Source: JAPLDA01 sp043787975
Lineage (GTDB): Bacteria; Bacteroidota; Bacteroidia; AKYH767-A; 2013-40CM-41-45
Length of the DNA: 64,000 nucleotides
Assembly (NCBI GenBank): GCA_043787975.1
Contig: JAYVUK010000071.1
Location: forward strand, 105,944-169,943
Direction of reading: 5' to 3'
Shown: one piece after another, positions 35,726 through 43,641 of the stretch
Numbering within the stretch: the first letter of the stretch is position 1
Layout of the letters: every line of letters begins with the position of its first letter
Position numbers and translations under genes: made by a program
Notes under the pieces: generated by a model
Databases searched by the model: none
What the model saw: the letters and a program-made list of their open reading frames with translations, nothing else
Told to the model about the DNA's origin: nothing

Positions 35726-36361
35726 TTACAAAAACGGATTATTCTCTTTTTCAAACCCAATCGTTGTTTCCGGACCATGGCCAGAGTAAACTTTGTAATC
35801 ATCACCCAGCGGAAATAATTTTTCTTTGATGCTGCGAATCAGTATTTCAAAATTTCCTCCCGGAAGATCCGTTCTACCAATGCTTCCGTAAAACAATACA
35901 TCTCCTGCAATCACAAAATTATCTGATCGATTGTAAAATGAAATGCTTCCTTCGCTGTGGCCCGGAGTAAATAAAACTTCAAGCTTCGAATTACCAAACA
36001 GTATAACAGCACCTTCTTCAAGTAATATTTTCGGCTCCGGAGAAGGTTCAGCATTGATGCCCCAAAGTTGTCCGTACGTTGAAGCTGCTTTTAACAATTT
36101 CACATCGTGCCGGTTCATTTCAAGATCGAGATGATATTTTCCCGATACAAAATTATTTCCAAGTATATGATCAATGTGTGCATGTGTGTTGAGCAGTTTC
36201 ACTGGCGTTAGCCCGGCAGACTCAATAAAATCAGCAAGCTCACGTTTTTCGTTCGTGTCATAACATCCGGGATCAATGATGACGCATTGTTTGGAATCAT
36301 CATATAAGATGTATGTGTTCTCCTCAAACGGACCGAATGTAAAACTCTTGATGGAAATCAT
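35726..36361 (-). CDS. Metallo-beta-lactamase-fold hydrolase (glyoxalase II-like)
   Basis: A 211-residue MBL-fold enzyme. The zinc motif THAHIDHILG gives His60, His62, Asp64 and His65, later joined by PGHSEGSISF (His), AGDVLFYGSIGRTDLPGG (Asp) and SGHGPETTIGFE (His), the full set for two metals. The size fits YcbL/GloB-like small hydrolases that act on glutathione-like thioesters or other esters. The substrate is not predictable. It is convergent with the sorting-domain remnant and is followed on the other side by a cluster of intergenic repeat elements. Confidence 0.9.
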   Translation of the reverse strand: MISIKSFTFGPFEENTYILYDDSKQCVIIDPGCYDTNEKRELADFIESAGLTPVKLLNTHAHIDHILGNNFVSGKYHLDLEMNRHDVKLLKAASTYGQLWGINAEPSPEPKILLEEGAVILFGNSKLEVLFTPGHSEGSISFYNRSDNFVIAGDVLFYGSIGRTDLPGGNFEILIRSIKEKLFPLGDDYKVYSGHGPETTIGFEKENNPFL

Positions 36362-36457
36362 TTTTACGATGTAAGTGTGTAAAATTAAACAATGCTTTCG
36401 TAGATAAAGAAGATATGAATCTTGGGCAGTGTCTCAGTTTAAAACCAACCCTAGTCA

Positions 36458-36527
36458 TCGAACTTTGAATCAGTACGAAACCGGGAACAAAGCAATATTC
36501 GTAGTTTCGTACTGATTCGAAATTCGG
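36458..36527. repeat. Palindromic intergenic repeat, TACGAAACTACGAA-type
   Basis: GAATCAGTACGAAAC and GTTTCGTACTGATTC form a long inverted repeat with an imperfect inner section. A CAGTGTCTCAGTTT-type terminus lies 30 bases to the left. Related copies are at 46000-46066 and 62072-62149. Confidence 0.75.
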
Positions 36528-36664
36528 TAGTGGTTCATTTTGGTTTCACGCAGAGATAAACAGAGAAGCAGAGGTCGCAGAGGGTGTCAATTTTATCATT
36601 TCTCAGCGTTCTCTGCAACTCATCATTCTCTGCGTGAAATTTTTTATGAAACTGTACCACTACC
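36526..36664. mobile_element. 139-bp MITE-like element with 8-bp target duplication
   Basis: It begins GGTAGTGGT (36526-36534) and ends ACCACTACC (36656-36664), exact inverse complements, and is flanked by CGAAATTC on both sides (36518-36525, 36665-36672), an 8-bp target-site duplication. The interior holds the TTTCACGCAGAGATAA / CTCTGCGTGAAA palindrome. There is no transposase. A second copy runs off the window at 63902-64000. The insertion is next to, or within, the palindromic repeat at 36458-36527. Confidence 0.8.
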
Positions 36665-36763
36665 CGAAATTCGATGGAATCATCATAAAACTCAAATTGA
36701 GGTACTATCGATTCCTGTGCAGAAAAATAACTAAATTCGCATAACCATTTCAAGCTAAAATTT

Positions 36764-39700
36764 GTGTTTCACCAGTTGGAATTTATTAAGAGAGCAGGAA
36801 GATTTTCGATCTTATTTTCACTGCTGATTTTTTTATCGCAAAAAAATTTCGCCCAGTTTTACAACGGTTACCAGATGACCTTTGGAAAAAATCGTGTTCA
36901 GTATGACGATCGTTTCTGGACGTTTATGAAATGGAAAAGTTTTGACACGTATTATTATCTCGGTGGACTGGAACTCGCTTCTTACACCGGACGTACTGCC
37001 GATAAAGACCTGGATGAAATTGAGAAACTTTTTGATTACAAATTGGACGGACGCATCCAGTTTATCATTTACAATAAATTGAGTGACGCGAAGCAAAGTA
37101 ACATTGGCCTGGAAACCGAGGACAATACCAATAATACCGGCGGAGTTACAAGAATTGTCGGCAACAAAGTGTTTTTGTATTTCACCGGAGATCATGAGAA
37201 GTTGCACCAACAAATTCGTGCAGGCATTGCAAAGGTTTTGATTGACCAGATCATGTATGGTGGCGATGTGAAAGACAGGATTCAAAATTCTGCGCTCCTC
37301 GCACTACCTGACTGGTATTTGAACGGATTGATTTCTTACATCGCCCGCAAATGGGATGTCGAACTTGACAACCGTGTTCGTGACGGAATCATCAGCAAAA
37401 AATATCTGAAGTTTAATCATCTAACGGGAACTGACGCATTGTATGCCGGTCAGTCAATCTGGAAATATATTATTGATACATACAGTGAAGCCACCGTGGC
37501 GAATTTGCTGTACATGACACGTATCAACCGGAATATTGAAAGCGGATTTTTATATGTGCTTGGAGTTTCGGTGAACCAGCTTTCTGATAACTGGCGCGAT
37601 GCGATGGAGAAGATGTATGCTAATTCCGATGCGAACAGGGATTCACTCTCCCAAACTTCGCTCATCAAAAAACCCAAACCTTTTCTTATCTACAATCAGT
37701 TAAAGACCAGTCCTGACGGGCGATACATTGCCTATGCAACAAATGATCTTGGCAGGTACAAAGTGTTTTTATACGATGTGGATAAGAAGAAAAGGAAAAA
37801 AATCCTGCGCGGAGGATACCGTTCTTACAACCTGGAAACGGATGAAACTTTTCCATTGATTGCATGGCATCCCACAGGGCATTTGCTTGCCATGATTCGC
37901 GAACGTAGAGGAAAAACTTGGCTCGACTACTATACGCCAGAAACAAAAAAGTTTGAAGAGAATCAATTATTCAATTTTGAAAAAGTACTTGATTTTTCTT
38001 ATTCCGATGATGGTCAGTCCATCGTTTTGTCCGCCATTCGAAAAGGACAAAGCGATATTTTCGTTTTCAATCTTCGCACGCGAACCTTCGAACAAATTAC
38101 AAAAGATATTTACGATGATTTTAATCCGCACTTTGTAAATAAGTCAAGCGCAATCGTATTTAGTTCAAATCGTGAAAACGACACACTCAATACAGACAAA
38201 AAAAATCAGTTACCATCATTGCCAACGTTTGACGTTTTTTATTACAGTTATAAAAATAAAAACAAAGTCCTCAAAAGGATTACAAACACGCCGTCTTTTA
38301 ATGAGCTTCAGCCGATGCAATATGATTCGTCCAACATTGCATACCTGAGTGACGAGAATGGAATTGTAAATCGGTATGTCGCGCATCTCGATAGTGCGAT
38401 CAGCTTTGTCGACACCACTGAACACTACCGGTTGATTGTGCAAACCTATCCTCAAACAAATTATTCAAGAAATATTTTATCGCAGGACGTGAACTACAGC
38501 CGAAACCAGCTGAGTGAGATTTTTTATTCGAAGGGTCGTATTCGTATGTATGTGAAACCGATTTCGAACGTAACGTTTTCTGAAAGCGCTCCTTCAAACA
38601 CGTTGTTCAGAAGTGAATCATATGGCAACGGAGCCACAACTCATTCGCAAGGGCAACTGCAGGAGAATAATATAGGCAGGAAAGAAGCAGGTGCCGGAGA
38701 AGAGCAAAAGGTTGTACCTGACTCCAACCAGGTCGACATTGACAATTACGTTTTCCAGACTGATTTTCCGAAATCAAAAAATAAAAAATCTGAGAAGAAC
38801 AAAGAAAGAGAAAATCAACCGGCAGTTTCTCCATCCGGAATCGCTTCAACAACGCAAACCGGAAGTGATACAACGTCATTCATGCTCCCGAAACAACGCA
38901 ATTACGATCCTGCGTTTTCGTCAACTTATTTTCAGAGCCAACTTGATAACAGTTTTTTAAATCAAACATATCAATTATATTCCGGTGGAGGATCGTTGTC
39001 TTTTTATAACCCGGGATTATCAGGCTTCTTTAAATTAGGAATCAAAGATTTATTGGAGGACTACCGGATTACCGGAGGTGTTAAGATAGAAGGAAGCCTG
39101 AACAGCATCGGATATTTCCTCAGTTATGAAAATCTTAAGAGAAGGCTGGACAAGCAAGTTACCTTTTACCGAGAATCTATTCTGATTACAGATGGCATTG
39201 AAGCAGGAAGACTGATCACTCATGAACTTAAATATATAAATAAGTGGCCCTTTAGCGAGGTATCAAGTTTACGTTGGTCTTTAGCCTGCAGAAACGACAG
39301 GGTAATTTTTCTTGCTACAGATTTGTTCTCACTTACCTTTCCTTCTGTAAATTCATATAGAGCAAATGCGCATCTCGAATATGTTTTCGATAATACATTA
39401 AATACCGGACTGAATTTATACAACGGAACACGGCTGAAAGTTTTTGGAGAATATTATAAACAGTTGGATTACGCAAAGAGTAATGTGTATGTTCTTGGTG
39501 TTGATGTGAGAAATTACCTGAAGATTCACCGGGAAATTATCTGGGCAAATCGTTTTGCTTCAGGAACTTCTTTTGGGGATCAAAAAATTGTATACTTCCT
39601 CGGAGGAACTGATAACTGGCTGGCACCGAAGTTCGATCAGAGTACCGTGATTGATCAGACCCAACATTATTTATTTGAAACTTCTGCAACAAATCTTCGT

Positions 39701-40087
39701 GGCTTCAATCAGAATGTGCGTAACGGAAACACATTTGCCTTGATCAACAGCGAAATCCGGATCCCTGTTTTTCGTTATTTACTTAATCGCCCAATCAAAT
39801 CAGATTTCATCCGCAATTTCCAGGTCGTTGGTTTTGGGGATGTAGGTACTGCATGGACAGGTCGCTCTCCGTATGATACAACGAGCGCGCTGAACAAACA
39901 GGTTATTTCCAATGTTACCTATACTGTGACACTCATCAGTCAGCATGAACCCATTGTTGCAGGCTATGGTTTTGGTTTGCGCAGCAGGTTACTCGGTTAT
40001 TTTATTCGCGCCGACTGGGCCTGGGGAATTGAAGATGCTGTGGTGCTTCCTTCCGTTTTTTACCTTTCGCTGAGCCTGGATTTTTAG
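36764..40087 (+). CDS. Large exported protein: peptidase-MA-like domain, beta-propeller and outer-membrane barrel
   Basis: A 1107-residue exported protein. The start is a GTG at 36764, since an in-frame stop lies at 36728 and no ATG precedes the signal peptide (residues 12-31, ending in FAQ). Residues about 35-275 resemble the N-terminal region of TolB-like peptidase-MA proteins but lack an HExxH (the region reads GDHEKLHQQIRAGIAKV). Residues about 290-600 contain PD40/TolB-like propeller motifs (SPDGRYIAYATNDLGRYKV, HPTGHLLAMIRERRGK). A disordered stretch (about 640-720) follows. The last 370 residues resemble a surface-antigen/Omp85 barrel (VVGFGDVGTAW, GYGFGLRSRLLGYFIRADWA). It may link periplasm and outer membrane; the function is unknown. 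Confidence 0.75.
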   Translation: MFHQLEFIKRAGRFSILFSLLIFLSQKNFAQFYNGYQMTFGKNRVQYDDRFWTFMKWKSFDTYYYLGGLELASYTGRTADKDLDEIEKLFDYKLDGRIQFIIYNKLSDAKQSNIGLETEDNTNNTGGVTRIVGNKVFLYFTGDHEKLHQQIRAGIAKVLIDQIMYGGDVKDRIQNSALLALPDWYLNGLISYIARKWDVELDNRVRDGIISKKYLKFNHLTGTDALYAGQSIWKYIIDTYSEATVANLLYMTRINRNIESGFLYVLGVSVNQLSDNWRDAMEKMYANSDANRDSLSQTSLIKKPKPFLIYNQLKTSPDGRYIAYATNDLGRYKVFLYDVDKKKRKKILRGGYRSYNLETDETFPLIAWHPTGHLLAMIRERRGKTWLDYYTPETKKFEENQLFNFEKVLDFSYSDDGQSIVLSAIRKGQSDIFVFNLRTRTFEQITKDIYDDFNPHFVNKSSAIVFSSNRENDTLNTDKKNQLPSLPTFDVFYYSYKNKNKVLKRITNTPSFNELQPMQYDSSNIAYLSDENGIVNRYVAHLDSAISFVDTTEHYRLIVQTYPQTNYSRNILSQDVNYSRNQLSEIFYSKGRIRMYVKPISNVTFSESAPSNTLFRSESYGNGATTHSQGQLQENNIGRKEAGAGEEQKVVPDSNQVDIDNYVFQTDFPKSKNKKSEKNKERENQPAVSPSGIASTTQTGSDTTSFMLPKQRNYDPAFSSTYFQSQLDNSFLNQTYQLYSGGGSLSFYNPGLSGFFKLGIKDLLEDYRITGGVKIEGSLNSIGYFLSYENLKRRLDKQVTFYRESILITDGIEAGRLITHELKYINKWPFSEVSSLRWSLACRNDRVIFLATDLFSLTFPSVNSYRANAHLEYVFDNTLNTGLNLYNGTRLKVFGEYYKQLDYAKSNVYVLGVDVRNYLKIHREIIWANRFASGTSFGDQKIVYFLGGTDNWLAPKFDQSTVIDQTQHYLFETSATNLRGFNQNVRNGNTFALINSEIRIPVFRYLLNRPIKSDFIRNFQVVGFGDVGTAWTGRSPYDTTSALNKQVISNVTYTVTLISQHEPIVAGYGFGLRSRLLGYFIRADWAWGIEDAVVLPSVFYLSLSLDF

Positions 40088-40256
40088 GAAAGGATTAAAA
40101 CGATTATTTGTTGATTCCACCGATTTTTTTGAAACGGAATTTGAGCGGTTATAAATCGATTACACTCGTTACAGAATATACGTATTGTTCGTGATCTCTT
40201 TATCCCGAATAACTTTCTAATCATTCGTATATTCGTACCCATTCGTAATTCGTACC

Positions 40257-41468
40257 ATGAAAGAGAAAGTAAAATCGCTGGCGAAAAAATTTCTTCCTGA
40301 AATTATTTCCTGCCGCAGGCACCTTCATCAACATCCGGAATTGTCATTTCATGAATTCAACACACAAAAATTTGTTGAAGAGAAACTGGATGAGTTTGGT
40401 ATTACCGATGTAAAACGTATGGCAAATACCGGAGTTGTAGCGCTCTTAAAAGGCACCAAAACTCCCTCTTCTTTGGAGAGGGTTGGGGAGAGGCATATTG
40501 CGCTTCGCGGTGACATGGATGCATTGCCGATCCTGGAAACGAATAAGGTGGAGTATAAATCGAAAAATGATGGAGTGATGCACGCTTGCGGTCACGATGT
40601 TCATACTTCTTCACTGCTGGGGGTTGCCAAAATTTTGTCGGAACTGAAAAATGAATTTGAAGGAACTGTGAAATTTATTTTTCAGCCCGGAGAAGAAAAA
40701 CTTCCCGGTGGAGCATCGTTGATGATCAAAGAAGGTGTGTTGGAAAATCCAAAGCCGGATGCGGTGCTTGGTCAGCATGTGATGCCGCAGATTGATGCCG
40801 GAAAAGTTGGCTTTCGAAAAGGGTTGTACATGGCAAGTACGGACGAAATCTATGTGACCGTCCGTGGCAAAGGCGGACATGGCGCCATGCCGCATCTTAC
40901 CATTGATCCTGTCTTGATTACCTCACACATGATTGTGGCTTTGCAACAGATCGTAAGCAGGAATGCGAAACCATCGCTTCCTTCCGTGCTTTCTTTCGGA
41001 AAAGTAATTGCAAACGGAGCCACCAATGTCATTCCTGATTCTGTTTATCTCGAAGGAACCTTTCGCACGTTGAATGAAGAATGGCGTGATGAAGCGCATA
41101 TAAAAATGAAGAAGATGGCCGAAGGTATTGCGGAGAGTATGGGCGGAACATGTGAGTTTAAAATTGTTCGCGGTTACCCGTTTCTCGTTAATGATGAAGA
41201 ACTGACAGAGCGTTCACGAAAATATGCGGAAGATTTTCTTGGAAAGGAAAATGTGGAAGAGTTGGAAATATGGATGGCAGCAGAAGACTTTTCTTTTTTC
41301 ACACAGCAGTCTGTTGCCTGCTTTTACCGGCTGGGAGTTCGCAATGAAAAAAGAGGAATCACATCATCTGTTCATACATCCACTTTTGATATTGATGAAA
41401 CTGCGCTTGAAACAGGAATGGGCTTGATGGCGTGGATGACGTTGAAGGAATTGGAAAACAAAAAATAA
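40257..41468 (+). CDS. M20-family amidohydrolase (N-acyl amino acid/hippurate hydrolase type)
   Basis: A 403-residue metallo-amidohydrolase. The metal and catalytic motifs are SCRRHLHQHPELSFHE, LRGDMDALPI, HACGHDVHTSSLLGVAKIL, FQPGEEKLPGGASLM and a late WMAAEDFSFF region. It removes acyl groups from amino acids; the natural substrate is unknown. Residues about 68-80 (TKTPSSLERVGERH) are encoded by a CCTCTCC-type palindromic repeat placed between VVALLKG and IALRGDMDALP, where relatives have a shorter loop, so the gene carries an in-frame repeat insertion. It starts right after degenerate intergenic repeats and is followed by rsmI. Confidence 0.93.
   Translation: MKEKVKSLAKKFLPEIISCRRHLHQHPELSFHEFNTQKFVEEKLDEFGITDVKRMANTGVVALLKGTKTPSSLERVGERHIALRGDMDALPILETNKVEYKSKNDGVMHACGHDVHTSSLLGVAKILSELKNEFEGTVKFIFQPGEEKLPGGASLMIKEGVLENPKPDAVLGQHVMPQIDAGKVGFRKGLYMASTDEIYVTVRGKGGHGAMPHLTIDPVLITSHMIVALQQIVSRNAKPSLPSVLSFGKVIANGATNVIPDSVYLEGTFRTLNEEWRDEAHIKMKKMAEGIAESMGGTCEFKIVRGYPFLVNDEELTERSRKYAEDFLGKENVEELEIWMAAEDFSFFTQQSVACFYRLGVRNEKRGITSSVHTSTFDIDETALETGMGLMAWMTLKELENKK
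40459..40495. repeat. CCTCTCC-type palindromic repeat embedded in the M20 gene
   Basis: ACTCCCTCTTCTTTGGAGAG continuing GGTTGGGGAGAGGCA is the inverse complement of the repeat at 35482-35512, allowing a few changes. It is read in frame as TPSSLERVGER. Confidence 0.8.
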
Positions 41469-41484
41469 TTACACATAATTTAGT

Positions 41485-42159
41485 ATGCCGGGAAAATTAT
41501 TTCTTGTTCCAACCCCGATTGGAAACCTGGAGGACATTACCCTTCGCGCACTTCGCATTTTAAAAGAAGTGGATTACGTGCTTGCGGAAGACACGCGAAC
41601 AAGCCGCGTATTATTGAACCATTTTTCTATTGACAAACAGGTTCGCTCGTATCACCAGCATAACGAACACAAAGTGGTGGTTGATATGGTCGAACGTATT
41701 TCCAGCGGAGAAAAAATTGCATTGATCACCGATGCAGGCACTCCCGGAATTTCTGACCCCGGATTTTTAATTGTGCGCGAATGCATCAAGCAAGGAGTGG
41801 AAGTGGAATGTTTGCCGGGAGCTACGGCTTTTGTTCCTGCTCTTGTTAATTCAGGGTTGCCAAGCGAGCGTTTTTGTTTCGAAGGATTCCTTCCTCAAAA
41901 AAAAGGACGTGCCACACGATTGCAGGAACTGAAAGAAGAAGAACGCACGATGGTATTTTATGAATCACCTTTTCGCCTGGTAAAAACGCTGGAACAGTTT
42001 TCTGAAGTCTTTGGAAGCGACCGTCCGGCAAGTGTTTCCAGGGAGCTGACAAAAATGTTTGAGGAAACAAAAAGAGGAACACTCACGGAAGTGTGTGACT
42101 ATTTTAAATTGAAGACGGTAAAGGGAGAAGTGGTAATTGTGGTTGCCGGGAAAAAATGA
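41485..42159 (+). CDS. rsmI: 16S rRNA (cytidine(1402)-2'-O)-methyltransferase
   Basis: A 224-residue SAM-dependent methyltransferase that, with RsmH, modifies C1402 in the ribosomal decoding centre. The start LFLVPTPIGNLEDITLRALR, the AEDTRTSRVLLNHF motif, ITDAGTPGISDPGFLI and LPGATAFVPALVNSGLP are all diagnostic for RsmI. It ends VVIVVAGKK with no C-terminal extension, as in compact homologues. It lies 16 bases after the amidohydrolase gene and is probably co-transcribed with it. Confidence 0.97.
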   Translation: MPGKLFLVPTPIGNLEDITLRALRILKEVDYVLAEDTRTSRVLLNHFSIDKQVRSYHQHNEHKVVVDMVERISSGEKIALITDAGTPGISDPGFLIVRECIKQGVEVECLPGATAFVPALVNSGLPSERFCFEGFLPQKKGRATRLQELKEEERTMVFYESPFRLVKTLEQFSEVFGSDRPASVSRELTKMFEETKRGTLTEVCDYFKLKTVKGEVVIVVAGKK

Positions 42160-42216
42160 TTCCGCTGCTGCCGGGTAGAAACAGCCTACAGCATTACAAA
42201 CAGTCGAAATTTTTCC

Positions 42217-42615
42217 TTAACTTAGTTTATAACTGCTGTCGATGATACTTTTGATGGCCTCAAAACCTTTTTGATTTTTGATGACATAATCGGAAGCACC
42301 TTTTTCTTTTGCAAGTTTGATTATGTCCTCGTCATCAACGGAGGTGAACATGATGACACGCGTTTCCGGACTAATCTCTTTGATTTTCACCAGGGTGTCA
42401 AGCCCGTGGTATTTGGCAGCGAGAGACGCCTCCAAAAAATAATCCATCAAAATCAGGTCAGGATGCATTTGACTGTGCACTATTTCACCGATGCAGGCTT
42501 CGCCGGTGATGAATCCTTTCAGTTTAACATCTTTATATTGCCCTAAGAAATCCAGCATCATCGTTCTTGCTGCTGCATCGTCTTCGACTACATAAATTGA
42601 ATTTAACTTTTTCAT
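42217..42615 (-). CDS. Stand-alone response-regulator receiver protein
   Basis: A 132-residue CheY-like protein with only the receiver domain. The acidic pocket Glu11-Asp12-Asp13, the phosphorylation site Asp58 in LILMDYFL, Thr91/Ser92 and Lys113 are all in place. It has no output domain, so it must act by protein contact or phosphotransfer. No kinase is adjacent; two orphan kinases occur elsewhere in the window (760 and 44784), but pairing is speculation. The next gene upstream on the same strand is a frameshifted outer-membrane protein. Confidence 0.93.
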   Translation of the reverse strand: MKKLNSIYVVEDDAAARTMMLDFLGQYKDVKLKGFITGEACIGEIVHSQMHPDLILMDYFLEASLAAKYHGLDTLVKIKEISPETRVIMFTSVDDEDIIKLAKEKGASDYVIKNQKGFEAIKSIIDSSYKLS

Positions 42616-42719
42616 ACACGTTAGGTTTTACTTTTTCTGGCTCGTAAAAGTATTAATTTTCGGCAAATCAATTGATAGGTATTTTTTACGGACCTCTGGT
42701 AGAAGAATTTTTATTAGGA

Positions 42720-43570
42720 TTATTTTATTTGATAACTTATTCCGGCAGTAAAACAAAGCAAAGCGATGTTTTTATTCAAGGAAGAAGAAATTACTTTTTC
42801 ACTTTGCGTATGTGCAGCAGCAGGTGCCCTTTCAACATAATCCGTAATATAATCTATGCTGTTATCAAAGAACATTTTTTCAGTAAATAAGAAGTCAGCA
42901 GAAATAATAGCGTTGATACGATTCTTTAGAGGAACTGTAAAATCAAGCCCTGAACCCAAACACAAACCATATCTGATTTTTCGGACTGAGTTATTTTACG
43001 CACATAAGTATAAGACGGATAGTGTAATATTCCTCCTGTAGTATATCCGGTTTCATCAATCTGAATTTCAGGTGATCGGGTCTGCTGGTATCCGCCTGAC
43101 AATCTTAAATTGAAAGTCACAAAATCGGCATTGAATGACATTGTGCAACCCAACAAGATACCTGATGAATACCAATTTTTAGCATTGTATAAATATGAAG
43201 TAGCATAGGACTGAGGGGCACCCAAACCCGGATAGGGATATTGAGGAAATAGAGAATCTTTAGATAAATGCTCCGTTGGATTACTTGCAGAATATAAAAT
43301 ACATGTTACTCCAAATTTTTTTGAAATAAAATAGCTGCCTTGAACTTTTCCAATTATTCGAATTTCTGCGCTACCTGCAATATTAGTTGGTGACGAGTAA
43401 GGTGTATTCTTTTCAGCATAAGTTGAAAAATTGCCGGTTGGTATAGCTACTCCTCCACCGAGGGATAAAACAATTTGATGATGCACAAGGGAATCTTTTT
43501 GAGCATAAAGCAAGTTTGAAGTCATCAGAAAAAGGAGTACGATGAATTTTTCCACTTGTCGGGTTTCCAT
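42720..43570 (-). pseudogene. Outer-membrane barrel protein with a single-base frameshift
   Basis: Two overlapping minus-strand frames encode one protein of about 283 residues. The first (to 42926) has a signal peptide ending LLYAQ and barrel-like strands; it is cut short in the region KSDMVCVWVQGLILQFL. The second frame continues with CLGSGLDFTVPLKNRINAII, then SADFLFTEKMFF, and ends with the barrel-like FTAGISYQIK. Adding one base in the ATGGTTTGTG tract (for example GGG instead of GG, giving DMGLCLGSGLDF) joins them. Either a recent mutation or a sequencing error is possible. The barrel assignment is by pattern. Confidence 0.75.
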
Positions 43571-43641
43571 GTTGTCGCAGAAAGATAGAAAAAATTAAAA
43601 TGCTTTTCCGACAGGTTGAAACACGTGGCGGTATTATAAGT

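Larger units (their letters stand above)
35162..35728. repeat. 24-base direct repeat flanking an orphan sorting-domain fragment
   Basis: AAAGTTTTCACAAAGAACAT plus TTTA occurs at 35162-35185 (end of the PAP2-like gene) and again at 35705-35728 (near the end of the convergent metallo-hydrolase gene), 543 bases apart. The segment between the copies holds a type IX sorting-domain remnant. The duplication looks like an insertion or a recombination scar. Confidence 0.7.

Noticed and set aside
36427..36674. CRISPR-like repeats
   Set aside because: The repeats are inverted, of unequal length and singly placed; there are no regularly spaced direct repeats and no cas genes anywhere in the window.
36540..36753. 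Frames over the repeat cluster on both strands
   Set aside because: They translate MITE-like repeat DNA and appear only because the repeat has few stops.
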